Assembly: GCA_964498765.1 (NCBI GenBank)
Contig: CAZCIU010000042.1
Coordinates: forward strand, 1-24,494
Length of the DNA stretch: 24,494 bases
Reading direction: 5' to 3'
Source: UPXZ01 sp964498765
Lineage (GTDB): Bacteria; Bacteroidota; Bacteroidia; Bacteroidales; Paludibacteraceae
This document shows, one piece after another, positions 16,819 through 24,494 of this stretch. The notes below the pieces were generated by a model. That model worked only from the letters and a program-made list of their open reading frames with translations. It searched no databases and was not told the DNA's origin. Position 1 is the first letter of the stretch. Each line of letters opens with the position of its first letter. The position numbers and the translations under genes were made by a program.

Positions 16819-16969
16819 AAATAAGGTAATAAGGTAGTTGAGTTACATTGTTATTTCTACTAAGGTTTTCTTTATTTGTAAATAAGGTTTAAGTCTAAAT
16901 AAAACCTTATTTACAAAAGGCACCTTAGTAGATAATTTAATTGTTTCGAAAAACCTTATTACCTTATTT
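16819..16969. repeat. 151-bp nested inverted repeat (three stems)
   Basis: Three perfect stems nest around one centre. The outer stem is 17 bp, AAATAAGGTAATAAGGT at 16819-16835 with its inverse at 16953-16969. The middle stem is 11 bp, TCTACTAAGGT at 16856-16866 with 16922-16932. The inner stem is 16 bp, TTTGTAAATAAGGTTT at 16875-16890 with 16902-16917, closing an 11-nt loop. Outer and middle stems are separated by exactly 20 nt on each side. The unit TAAGGT recurs in every arm. TCGA flanks it at 16807-16810 and 16974-16977, possibly by chance. Candidates: a MITE, a structured RNA, or a multi-site operator. Confidence 0.85.
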
Positions 16970-17102
16970 GCAATCGAGCCTCAAGATATAATCTTAGATT
17001 TTTACTAAATCATATTTAATCTCAAAATCTTTTTCACCTATTCGGGCGTTTACAGTTTAAGTTTATTTAAGTTTTCAGCAGGAATTTAAAAATCTAAAAT
17101 AT

Positions 17103-17110
17103 TATCTTTG
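17103..17110 (+). promoter_or_regulatory. Candidate -10 box of the S8 peptidase gene
   Basis: TATCTTTG matches TAnnTTTG and would give a leader of about 30 nt to the ATG at 17148. No convincing -33 TTG is seen at 19-20 bp. Confidence 0.45.
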
Positions 17111-17147
17111 TAAATATTTGCATTTCTGTACTTCGAATCAGCATAAA

Positions 17148-18752
17148 ATGAAACATTATACTTTTCTAATAAGCCTTATTTTAGTCGTTTTTTCCTTTTC
17201 ACTCAGTGCAAAGTCTTACTATTTTTATGTGCAGCTGAAAGATAAGAACAATTCGCCCTACTCGCTCGACAAAGCATCAGATTACCTTTCTGTGCGAGCT
17301 TTGGAGCGTAGAGCACATTTTAAAATTCCCATTGACAGCACCGATTTACCGGTCAATCCGCAGTACATTAAAGCCATTACTTCCGATGAAATTCACGTTC
17401 ACGCTACCACAAAATGGTTAAATGGAGTTACTCTAATGCTTAGCGACAGTGCAAAAATTGAAACAGTTAAAAAATTACCTTTTGTTAATTTTGTTCAATA
17501 TACCGGCATCACCTACGAAAATCTTCCACCGCTTGAAAAAACGAAACAATCTCCTACTGCTGATTATGATTACGGAGTTGCATCCAGGCAAATCCAACAA
17601 CTGAACGGTCAAATTCTTCATCAAAATGGTTACAAAGGCGAGAATATTCACATCGCTGTTTTGGACGCTGGATTTTTAGCCGTGGATAGAAATCCGGTAT
17701 TCAGTTCGCTGATTTCAGAAGGCAGACTGCTCGGAACCAAGGACTTCGTTAATCCGATTTCGGATATTTACGCCGAAGATGTTCACGGAGCTTTCGTACT
17801 TTCGACAATGGCAGCTGAAGTGGATGGCACTTACGTTGGAACTGCCCCAAAGGCGTCATATCATTTAATTCGTACGGAAGCAGCCAAAGGTGAATACCTT
17901 TGCGAACCGGATTTTTGGATTTCCGGAATTGAATATGCAGACAGTGCAGGCGTGGATTTAGCTACGACTTCGCTCGGCTATACCACATTTGATGATGCGA
18001 GTATGAATTACAAATATTCCGATTTGGATGGGAAAACCATCCGAGCCAGCATTGCGGCGAATATGGCATTCAAAAAAGGGATTTTTCTCATTAATTCTGC
18101 TGGAAACGAAGGTTCCAATTCATGGCGACATATCAGCGTTCCTGCTGATGCAGACGGAGTTATCACAGTTGGTTCAGTCAACAAAGACAGCGTTTACACA
18201 AGTTTTTCATCTATCGGTCCTTCGGCTGATGGCAGAGTGAAACCGGAAATAGTTGCCATTGGTCAAGCGTCTGCGCTCGTAAGTTCGTCTGGAAACACAA
18301 TGAGCGGCAATGGAACATCGTTTTCAGCTCCGATTATGGCAGGAGTTTCGGCCTGTTTTCTTCAAGCAGCTAAATCCGTTGCTCCGCAATTAAGTTTGCA
18401 GGAAATTTATGAAATGATTTTCGAAAGTGCGCACTTATTTGATAAACCATCAAATCAATTAGGTTACGGAATTGCTGATTTCAAAAAGGCTTATTCCATG
18501 CTTCTGAGTAGTTCGTTGAAGCAAGTTCGCCCTTCACCGACATCCAATAAAAATACATTCAAAGTAATTATTGCAGAAAATCAAGAAAATATTGTGCTAA
18601 ATCTTTTGCCGGAACATTATTTACGAAAAGGAACTATCAGTCTTTTCTCCGTTTCGGGACAACTGATTTTACAATCTGAAATTGTTAACAACAGAATAAT
18701 TCTTGACACGAAAAATCTGCAAAAAGGCGTTTACCTCATTCACATTGACTAA
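17148..18752 (+). CDS. Subtilisin-like S8 family serine peptidase, exported
   Basis: 534 residues from the ATG at 17148, chosen because it begins a signal peptide (MKHYTFLISLILVVFSFSLSA); the frame is open upstream to a TTG at 17118. A pro-region-like segment (about 22-140) precedes the S8 domain. Triad: Asp173 in VLDAGF, His213 in DVHGAF (normally HGT), Ser391 in GTSFSAP, with oxyanion Asn320 in SAGNEG. The last 70 residues look like a T9SS sorting domain (FSVSGQLILQ..., NLQKGVYLIHID), but it stops right after the GVYLIHID strand, lacking the usual final strand and basic tail, so T9SS export is doubtful. xseA follows after 6 bp. It is an endopeptidase; the target is unknown. Confidence 0.88.
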   Translation: MKHYTFLISLILVVFSFSLSAKSYYFYVQLKDKNNSPYSLDKASDYLSVRALERRAHFKIPIDSTDLPVNPQYIKAITSDEIHVHATTKWLNGVTLMLSDSAKIETVKKLPFVNFVQYTGITYENLPPLEKTKQSPTADYDYGVASRQIQQLNGQILHQNGYKGENIHIAVLDAGFLAVDRNPVFSSLISEGRLLGTKDFVNPISDIYAEDVHGAFVLSTMAAEVDGTYVGTAPKASYHLIRTEAAKGEYLCEPDFWISGIEYADSAGVDLATTSLGYTTFDDASMNYKYSDLDGKTIRASIAANMAFKKGIFLINSAGNEGSNSWRHISVPADADGVITVGSVNKDSVYTSFSSIGPSADGRVKPEIVAIGQASALVSSSGNTMSGNGTSFSAPIMAGVSACFLQAAKSVAPQLSLQEIYEMIFESAHLFDKPSNQLGYGIADFKKAYSMLLSSSLKQVRPSPTSNKNTFKVIIAENQENIVLNLLPEHYLRKGTISLFSVSGQLILQSEIVNNRIILDTKNLQKGVYLIHID

Positions 18753-18758
18753 AAAATT

Positions 18759-19994
18759 ATGAATTCTATCTCACTTTCGGAACTTAGCAATCAAGTTACA
18801 AGCGTTATTCGCCAGAATTTCTCAACACCGGTTTGGGTGCGTGCAGAAATCAGCGAACTGCGTGTGAACGGCGGTCATTGCTACCTGGAACTGATTGAGA
18901 AAGATGAGAATAGCCACAATATTATCGCAAAAATCCGTGCGACAATCTGGGCTAATACATTCCGAATGCTGAAACCTTATTTCGAAAGCAGCACGGGTGA
19001 AACATTCAGAGCAGGATTGAATGTTTTGGTTTCTGCAGTTGTAGAGTACAATGGTTTATATGGTTTTAGCCTGAACATCAGAGATATTGATCCTGTTTTT
19101 ACGATTGGCAAATTGGCTGCACGTCGACTGGAAATTATTCGTCAATTGCAAGAAGAAGGCATCGTTGACATGAACAAAGAGCTGCCGTTCCCTACTCTTC
19201 CTCAGCGACTTGCCATCATTTCATCCGAAACTGCAGCTGGCTACGGCGATTTTTGTGATCAACTTCAGTCTAACAATTCTAATTTTGCATTTTATCCGAA
19301 ACTTTTTCCGGCAATCATGCAAGGAATGCAGGCTGAAGCGTCAATTATTCAGGCTTTAGAAAAAATATACGAACATATCGAGCTTTTTGATGTGGTGGTA
19401 ATTATTCGCGGCGGTGGAGCTACAACTGATTTATCATGTTTTGATAGTTATAATCTGGCTCTAAATTGTGCGCAGTTTCCACTTCCAATTATTGTCGGAA
19501 TTGGTCACCAGCGCGATGTTTCCATACTGGATATGGTAGCGCACACAAGCGTAAAAACTCCGACCGCAGCGGCAGAATTTTTAATTTCAAAACTTGAAAT
19601 TGAAAAAGGAAATATCGAAGTTTTGGCAAGCGAAATCAGTGAAGTTGTTGGTGATATTTTGAATGCCGAAAACAGACGATTAGAGATGCTGAATTTGAGA
19701 ATCAAACAAGCTTCGAAAACTGGATTTTTGAAGGAGAATAATCGAATTAGCTCGTTGCAATTTCAGTTAAAAAATCTTGTTCGCAATAAAATTCTCCTTG
19801 AAAACAACAAACTCCAACTCATCCAAACTAAGATAAACACGCATTCTCCACAATTTTTAGTAGAGCGAGGCTTGAGTATTACCACACTCAACGGCAAACG
19901 TTTGACTTCAAAAACACAAGTCAAAAAAGGCGACCGAATTACCACACATCTTGCCGATGGCAGCATCGATAGCGAGATTGTGCCGCTTCTCTAG
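18759..19994 (+). CDS. xseA: Exodeoxyribonuclease VII large subunit
   Basis: 411 residues; the cytoplasmic subunit of exonuclease VII, which degrades single-stranded DNA to short oligonucleotides. An N-terminal OB-fold (about 1-105: VWVRAEISELRVNGGHCYLEL) precedes the catalytic domain (about 125-300), with LAIISSETAAGYGDF, the motif VVIIRGGGATTDLSCFD, and GIGHQRDVSILDMVAHTSVKTPTAAAEF seen in two parts. A C-terminal helical part follows. It starts 6 bp after the S8 gene, so it is probably co-transcribed with it. The small subunit gene xseB, often next in line, is not found in the 82 bp before nhaA or anywhere else in this window. Confidence 0.96.
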   Translation: MNSISLSELSNQVTSVIRQNFSTPVWVRAEISELRVNGGHCYLELIEKDENSHNIIAKIRATIWANTFRMLKPYFESSTGETFRAGLNVLVSAVVEYNGLYGFSLNIRDIDPVFTIGKLAARRLEIIRQLQEEGIVDMNKELPFPTLPQRLAIISSETAAGYGDFCDQLQSNNSNFAFYPKLFPAIMQGMQAEASIIQALEKIYEHIELFDVVVIIRGGGATTDLSCFDSYNLALNCAQFPLPIIVGIGHQRDVSILDMVAHTSVKTPTAAAEFLISKLEIEKGNIEVLASEISEVVGDILNAENRRLEMLNLRIKQASKTGFLKENNRISSLQFQLKNLVRNKILLENNKLQLIQTKINTHSPQFLVERGLSITTLNGKRLTSKTQVKKGDRITTHLADGSIDSEIVPLL

Positions 19995-20011
19995 ATTTTC
20001 TCTGATACAAT

Positions 20012-20029
20012 TCGATTTCAAAAAATCGA
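20012..20029 (+). terminator. Small hairpin after xseA
   Basis: TCGATTT (20012-20018) pairs with AAATCGA (20023-20029) around a CAAA loop, 18 bp past the xseA stop. There is no immediate U-tract, so termination is uncertain. Confidence 0.3.
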
Positions 20030-20076
20030 GACTGAGAATTATTTTCATTTTTCAAAAAAACTAAACTTTATACAAT

Positions 20077-21405
20077 ATGCAAAATCGAGCGCAATCGCCC
20101 ATAAATATCGTAACAAAACCAATTCAACAATTTATTAGTCAAAACAAATCCGGAGGCATAGTCCTAGGGATCAGCGTTTTGCTGGCTATGTTTTTGGCAA
20201 ACTCTTTCTGGTCGGAGGAATATTTTCATTTTCTGGAAAATAAAATCGGATTTCAATTCAACGACAAATCATTTTTGAAATTTAGCCTTCACCACTGGAT
20301 TAACGATGGTTTGATGGCGATTTTTTTCTTTGTAATTGGATTGGAACTGAAACGCGAAATTGTAGCCGGAGAGCTTTCAAATCCACGAAACGCGCTTTTG
20401 CCAATCGGAGCTGCCATCGGCGGAATGCTTTTCCCGGCATTGATTTATTTTGCATTAAATCCTTCAGGAGAAGCCAGCAGCGGATGGGGAATTCCGATGG
20501 CCACAGATATTGCTTTCGCGTTGGGAGTTTTGCATTTGCTCGGCAAGCGAATTCCGCTCAGTTTGAAGGTTTTCCTGACTGCACTTGCCATCGTGGACGA
20601 CCTTGGAGCAGTTTTAGTCATTGCGTTTTTTTATACTTCAGAAATTTCTATTCAGAGCCTGCTAATCGGTCTTGGATTTGTGCTGGTTATGTTTATCGGA
20701 AATAAATTGGGAATTCGAAATATTCTGTTTTATGCCATTTTAGGAATTGTAGGCGTTTGGATTGCATTTTTGCTTTCGGGAGTCCATGCAACGATTGCTT
20801 CCGTTTTGGCAGCATTTGCAATTCCAGCGAATGTCGGCATCAAGGAAAACATTTATATTCAGCACATTAAGTATTCTATTGAGAAATTTATGCGAATGCA
20901 GCCAAACGATAAAATAACCTTGACCGATGAGCAAATTCACCAGTTGGAAGAGATAAAATACGATACAAATTGTGCCATTCCGCCGCTACAACGATTGGAA
21001 CATGCGATGCATCCATTTGTGACTTTTGTAGTTCTGCCAATTTTTGCTTTGGCCAATGCCGGAGTTTCTGTGAATGTTGACATTGAGCAACTTTTCAGTA
21101 CCAATGTAGCTCTGGGAGTGGCTCTGGGATTACTTGTGGGAAAACTCGTGGGAATTGTCGGAGCGACTTTATTGCTGGTAAAATTGAAAGTTGCGCCATT
21201 TCCCGAAGGAATGAACATTAAAAATCTGTTTGGAGTAGCTATGCTTGCTTCCATTGGATTTACTATGTCACTGTTTATCACGTCATTGGCATTCACTGAC
21301 GTCACACATATCACACAGGCAAAAATCGGTATTTTCGTTGCTTCGATTATCGGAGGCGTGCTCGGATACTTTATTTTGAGAAATCAAAAAAAACCTGACA
21401 GCTAA
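20077..21405 (+). CDS. nhaA: Na+/H+ antiporter NhaA
   Basis: 442 residues with about 12 membrane segments; exchanges external protons for internal sodium to control pH and sodium. The family hallmarks are intact: HHWINDGLMAIFFFVIGLELKRE in two parts near residues 72-94, ATDIAFALGVLHLLGKR with Asp144, and ALAIVDDLGAV with the paired ion-binding Asp174-Asp175. A hydrophilic loop of about 50 residues (roughly 265-310) sits between the two membrane halves, as in other Bacteroidota NhaA. Its stop overlaps the convergent DUF4886 gene by 4 bp (CTAA at 21402-21405), so no terminator lies between them. Confidence 0.96.
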   Translation: MQNRAQSPINIVTKPIQQFISQNKSGGIVLGISVLLAMFLANSFWSEEYFHFLENKIGFQFNDKSFLKFSLHHWINDGLMAIFFFVIGLELKREIVAGELSNPRNALLPIGAAIGGMLFPALIYFALNPSGEASSGWGIPMATDIAFALGVLHLLGKRIPLSLKVFLTALAIVDDLGAVLVIAFFYTSEISIQSLLIGLGFVLVMFIGNKLGIRNILFYAILGIVGVWIAFLLSGVHATIASVLAAFAIPANVGIKENIYIQHIKYSIEKFMRMQPNDKITLTDEQIHQLEEIKYDTNCAIPPLQRLEHAMHPFVTFVVLPIFALANAGVSVNVDIEQLFSTNVALGVALGLLVGKLVGIVGATLLLVKLKVAPFPEGMNIKNLFGVAMLASIGFTMSLFITSLAFTDVTHITQAKIGIFVASIIGGVLGYFILRNQKKPDS

Positions 21406-22241
21406 AATCTGTGTTTGAGTGAAGTCACCTCGTTTGGATTTCTGACAGCATAATGCGCTGCATATTGAGCGATTTTGGCCTGTGCTGCCGTTATGTTTTC
21501 AGGAATAAACGTTGTGCCAATGGCCGAAATTCCAAAAAGTTTTTCGAACCAAGTGCAAGCTGCTGTGTATCTGCCGTAGTTTAGTTCCAAATGGTATCCA
21601 TCCCGACAAAAAGTATCGCCCAGCGAGCTTGTGCGCCCATTTTGAATGGCTGTTCCGGCAGGAATTAGCAAATCTGCATTGATTTTTTGCGCAACTTTTG
21701 CCGTTGTTTCCACAATTTCGCGATACATTCTCAATTGATTTTTGCCATAATTTGCAAATCCGGAATGCGTAGCATCCTGAGAATACGCCCAAGTTGAATG
21801 CAGAATAATTTTCAAGTTAGGATTGTCAATCTCCTTTCTGGCAAAGACAATTAAGCTGTCAATATAGGGAAAATAGGTTTCGTAAATTCCGGAATTTTGG
21901 CTTACTTGCTGAAACGAAACATAATCCCATTTTTCATTTTCGAAAGCCTCCTGAAGTGTAAAATCAGCCGTTCTTGTCATTTTTCCATCCACTATTTTTC
22001 GAAACGAATAATCGGTGGAATTCGTTTTGAAATTGTTGTAATGACGTTCCAGCGAGCATCCGCCAATGTACATATTTCCAATAATTATCGTGTCGCCATT
22101 AGCTTTTACAAGATCGTAGAGATAATTTTCCACCGCATCTTCCGAAAAACTATTGCCAATAGTCAGCAGTTTGATTTGCTTGGCAAAAGCGGACGATGAA
22201 AGGATAAATACAAATGAAATAAGAATTGAAATTTTCTTCAT
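21402..22241 (-). CDS. DUF4886 (SGNH-hydrolase-like) exported protein
   Basis: 279 residues from the ATG at 22241, selected because it starts a signal peptide (MKKISILISFVFILSSSAFA); the frame is open to 22331 inside the GH92 gene. KLLTIGNSFSED is block I of the SGNH-like fold with the candidate nucleophile Ser, GGCSLERHYNNF follows, and RDGYHL near residue 220 supplies the Asp-x-x-His pair. DUF4886 proteins of gut and soil Bacteroidota lie in carbohydrate loci and may be esterases or deacetylases, but this is not proven. It sits 19 bp after the GH92 gene, so it probably acts on the same glycan in the periplasm. Confidence 0.8.
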   Translation of the reverse strand: MKKISILISFVFILSSSAFAKQIKLLTIGNSFSEDAVENYLYDLVKANGDTIIIGNMYIGGCSLERHYNNFKTNSTDYSFRKIVDGKMTRTADFTLQEAFENEKWDYVSFQQVSQNSGIYETYFPYIDSLIVFARKEIDNPNLKIILHSTWAYSQDATHSGFANYGKNQLRMYREIVETTAKVAQKINADLLIPAGTAIQNGRTSSLGDTFCRDGYHLELNYGRYTAACTWFEKLFGISAIGTTFIPENITAAQAKIAQYAAHYAVRNPNEVTSLKHRF

Positions 22242-22260
22242 TTGGCTTGACTTTAAAATT

Positions 22261-24494
22261 TTACTTTTTCTCTTTTGAAAACGAATACGGTGCATCATTT
22301 TCAGCGGTTCCGCGATTATAATTCGGAACATTATCCATTTGAAAATGCAGTTTCATTCCTTTTTTAATGGCATCAATGTTCAGGTAATTTTTCGTATAAT
22401 TTTTGCCGTTTAGTTTAAGCGATTTCACATAGACATTCTCAGCATTATTATTCGCAGTTGTAATTTTCAGTTTTTTTCCATTAGGTAAATTCAATGTCGC
22501 TTTCGGGAAAATGGGTGATCCAAGCACATATTCATTACTTCCCGGACAAACCGGATAAAAACCTAAAGCCGAAAAAACGTACCAAGCCGACGTCTGTCCG
22601 TTGTCCTCATCACCGCAATAGCCATCAGGTGCGGGCGTGTACATCCGTTCCATCACTTCACGCAAATGATATTGTGCTTTCCACGGTTCGCCGGAATAAT
22701 TGTACATATAAATCATGTGCTGAATTGGCTGATTTCCATGTGCATAATTGCCCATATTCATTATTTGCATTTCGCGGATTTCATGAATTATAAAGCCGTA
22801 ATAGCTCTCATCAAATACCGGTGGAAGCGCAAAAACCGTGTCCAGCATTTGATTGAATTGCTGCTTTCCACCCATCAAATCTATCAAACCTTGCGGATCG
22901 TGAAAAACCGACCATGTATAATGAAGCGAATTCCCTTCTGTAAAATCTCCACCCCATTTGAATGGACTGAATGGCTCGCTGAATTCTCCGTCGGCTTTTC
23001 GCCCGGCCATCAAATTATATTTTTTGTTGAATAGATTGCGGTAATTTTGGCTGCGTTTTGCAAAAACTCCAATTTCACTTTCGGGTTTTCCAAGCGCTTT
23101 TCCCAACTGATAAATACACCAGTCGTTATACGCATATTCGAGGGTGCGAGCGACACTTTCATTGATGCCAACATCATTTGGCACGTAGCCAATATCGTAA
23201 TAATGCACGTAACCGAGCCTTCCGGTCGATGAAATTTTCGGATGAACGCTCATTGCTGTGTTCACAATTCCTTCCCAAAGTACATCGGTTTCTTTTACTT
23301 TTATTCCCTGCAAATAAGCATCTGCCAGCACCGATGCCGAATTATTTCCAACCATACAATCTCGATGTCCGGGACTTGCCCATTCCGGGAAAAAGCGACT
23401 TTCTTTACAGGCATTGATTAATCCTTCTTGCATTTTCTGGTTCATCTCCGGATAAAGCAAGTTCAGCAACGGGAATAAACTGCGAAATGTATCCCAAAAT
23501 CCGGTGTCGGTAAACATATATCCCGGCAAAACTTGTCCGTTGTACGGGCTGTAATGCACTACATTGCCTGATTTATCGTATTCATAGAAACTCCTTGGAA
23601 AAAGCACCGAGCGATACAAACTGGAATAAAAAATCCGCATCTGGTCGATGTTGGATGTTTCCACTTCTACTCTACCCAAAACCTCGTTCCATCTGTCTTT
23701 TCCGTCATTTTTTATTTGTTCAAAATCACGATTTCTTAATTCCTGTAGGTTCAATTCAGCTTGTTCAAAACTGATAAAAGAAGATGCAACTCGCACGTGA
23801 ATTCTCTCTCCTTTTTGGGTAGAAAATCCAATGATTGCACCTGCATGATTAGTTTTCGCCTCCAATTGATTGGCTTTTATTTCTCCATTTTCCACAGAAG
23901 AATGGTAAGAAAAAGGCTTATCAAATTCTATCGCAAAATAGTTTTTAAAATTTTCCGGTACACCGCCCGAATTTTTCGTAGTGTAGCCAATAATTTTATT
24001 TTCTTGTGGAATAATTTTCACGTTAGAGCCTTTGTCGAATGCATCTATCACCACAAATGAATTTTCATTTTCCGGGAAAGTAAAGCGAAACATCGCGGCT
24101 CGCTCCGTAGGTGTTATTTCTGTTACTACGTCAAAATCAGCTAAATAAACCTTATAATAATGCGGTTTGGCAATTTCAGCTTTATGTGAAAACCAGCTGG
24201 CGCGTTTTTCTTCATCAAAAATCGCTTTTCCGGTCATTGGCATGATTGAAAACTGTCCGTAATCGTTAATCCACGGACTTGGCTGATGTGTTTGCTTGAA
24301 TCCTCGGATTTTATCGGCATCATACGTATAAGCCCAACCATCGCCCATTTTTCCGGTTTGCGGTGTCCAGAAATTCATTCCCCACGGCAAAGCAATGGCA
24401 GGATAAGTATTTCCGGTGGAAAGCGCGTGTTTGGATTGCGTGCCAACCAACGTACTCACGTAGTCAATCGGCGTTTGACTATTTACGAATGTAA
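22261..24494 (-). CDS. GH92 family alpha-mannosidase, N-terminus outside the window
   Basis: The frame stays open to the window edge (TFVNSQTPIDYVSTLVGTQS...), so only the signal peptide and a few residues are missing; the GTG at 24459 is not a start. About 744 residues are visible. GH92 enzymes are exo-acting, calcium-dependent, inverting alpha-mannosidases. Supporting motifs are NTYPAIALPWGMNFWTPQTG near the start (family N-domain), TGFWDTFRSLFPL, FIIHEIREM with the likely catalytic acid Glu, NMGNYAHGNQPIQHM, and GDEDNGQTSAWYVFSALGFY about 115 residues from the end, carrying the catalytic-base aspartates. A calcium-dependent periplasmic or surface enzyme for mannan or N-glycans is expected. 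The DUF4886 gene follows. Confidence 0.95.
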   Translation of the reverse strand, partial: TFVNSQTPIDYVSTLVGTQSKHALSTGNTYPAIALPWGMNFWTPQTGKMGDGWAYTYDADKIRGFKQTHQPSPWINDYGQFSIMPMTGKAIFDEEKRASWFSHKAEIAKPHYYKVYLADFDVVTEITPTERAAMFRFTFPENENSFVVIDAFDKGSNVKIIPQENKIIGYTTKNSGGVPENFKNYFAIEFDKPFSYHSSVENGEIKANQLEAKTNHAGAIIGFSTQKGERIHVRVASSFISFEQAELNLQELRNRDFEQIKNDGKDRWNEVLGRVEVETSNIDQMRIFYSSLYRSVLFPRSFYEYDKSGNVVHYSPYNGQVLPGYMFTDTGFWDTFRSLFPLLNLLYPEMNQKMQEGLINACKESRFFPEWASPGHRDCMVGNNSASVLADAYLQGIKVKETDVLWEGIVNTAMSVHPKISSTGRLGYVHYYDIGYVPNDVGINESVARTLEYAYNDWCIYQLGKALGKPESEIGVFAKRSQNYRNLFNKKYNLMAGRKADGEFSEPFSPFKWGGDFTEGNSLHYTWSVFHDPQGLIDLMGGKQQFNQMLDTVFALPPVFDESYYGFIIHEIREMQIMNMGNYAHGNQPIQHMIYMYNYSGEPWKAQYHLREVMERMYTPAPDGYCGDEDNGQTSAWYVFSALGFYPVCPGSNEYVLGSPIFPKATLNLPNGKKLKITTANNNAENVYVKSLKLNGKNYTKNYLNIDAIKKGMKLHFQMDNVPNYNRGTAENDAPYSFSKEKK

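Larger units (their letters stand above)
16629..17147. other. 519-bp divergent intergenic region
   Basis: This gap lies between the TPR gene (leftward) and the S8 peptidase gene (rightward). From left to right it holds the TPR promoter and BlaI-type operator (16658-16678), a TTTACAA/TTGTAAA dyad (16691-16710), the large nested inverted repeat (16819-16969), two direct copies of TTTAAGTTT 10 bp apart (17056-17064 and 17066-17074), and the S8 -10 box (17103-17110). I see no coding frame or known RNA in it. Confidence 0.7.

Noticed and set aside
16819..16969. Recurring AATAAGGT words considered as a CRISPR array or tandem repeat
   Set aside because: The copies are in inverted, not regular direct, order and lack constant spacers.
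17118..17147. Earlier TTG start for the S8 peptidase
   Set aside because: It would place ten extra residues before a good signal peptide, and the predicted transcript starts near 17117.
19995..20076. Possible xseB between xseA and nhaA
   Set aside because: Only 82 bp are available and no suitable reading frame is present.
23966..23980. CCCGAATTTTTCGTA, a near match to the BlaI-type dyad
   Set aside because: It lies inside the GH92 coding region, has two mismatches in one half-site, and is far from any promoter.
24484..24489. TACGAA half-site near the right edge
   Set aside because: Single half-sites are expected about a dozen times by chance at this size, and this one is within the GH92 frame.

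Overview
The window is AT-rich and reads as a chromosome segment of a Bacteroidota bacterium, most likely Bacteroidales. The grounds are BlaI/BlaR1 proteins fused to TonB C-terminal domains, a type IX secretion (T9SS) C-terminal sorting domain, GH92, DUF4886 and DUF4476 proteins, start codons that mostly lack Shine-Dalgarno sequences, and promoters of the TTG-N19-TAnnTTTG type. No tRNA, rRNA, CRISPR array, insertion sequence or phage gene was seen.

Layout. (1) 495-5534, plus strand: three exported alpha/beta-hydrolase peptidases in tandem (S9A prolyl oligopeptidase, S9 dipeptidyl/acylaminoacyl peptidase lipoprotein, S33 prolyl-aminopeptidase-like), closed by a perfect hairpin. (2) 5753-6412: a BamE-like/DUF4476 lipoprotein, convergent with 9141-6416, minus strand: a TonB_C-domain protein, an LplT-like MFS carrier and a NodB-type deacetylase lipoprotein. 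(3) 12492-9345, minus: a sulfatase interrupted by a stop codon, followed by a RICIN-like T9SS cargo protein. (4) 16628-12679, minus: a secreted TPR protein, BlaI, and BlaR1 fused to two TonB_C domains (fusion broken by a frameshift). (5) 17148-21405, plus: S8 subtilase, xseA, nhaA. (6) 24494-21402, minus: GH92 alpha-mannosidase (cut by the window edge) and a DUF4886 SGNH-type protein.

The strongest regulatory signal is a 15-bp dyad, TACGAA-N3-TTCGTA. It occurs exactly twice in the window, each time overlapping the -10 box by the same two bases: once before blaI and once before the TPR gene. This defines a likely local BlaI regulon made of the TPR gene and blaI-blaR1. The strongest unexplained structure is a 151-bp nested inverted repeat (16819-16969) in the divergent gap between the TPR and S8 genes.

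Three genes carry lesions: an extra A in a 7-A run (S9A peptidase), an in-frame TAA (sulfatase), and one missing base (BlaR1-TonB). The sequence alone cannot tell sequencing errors from true decay.
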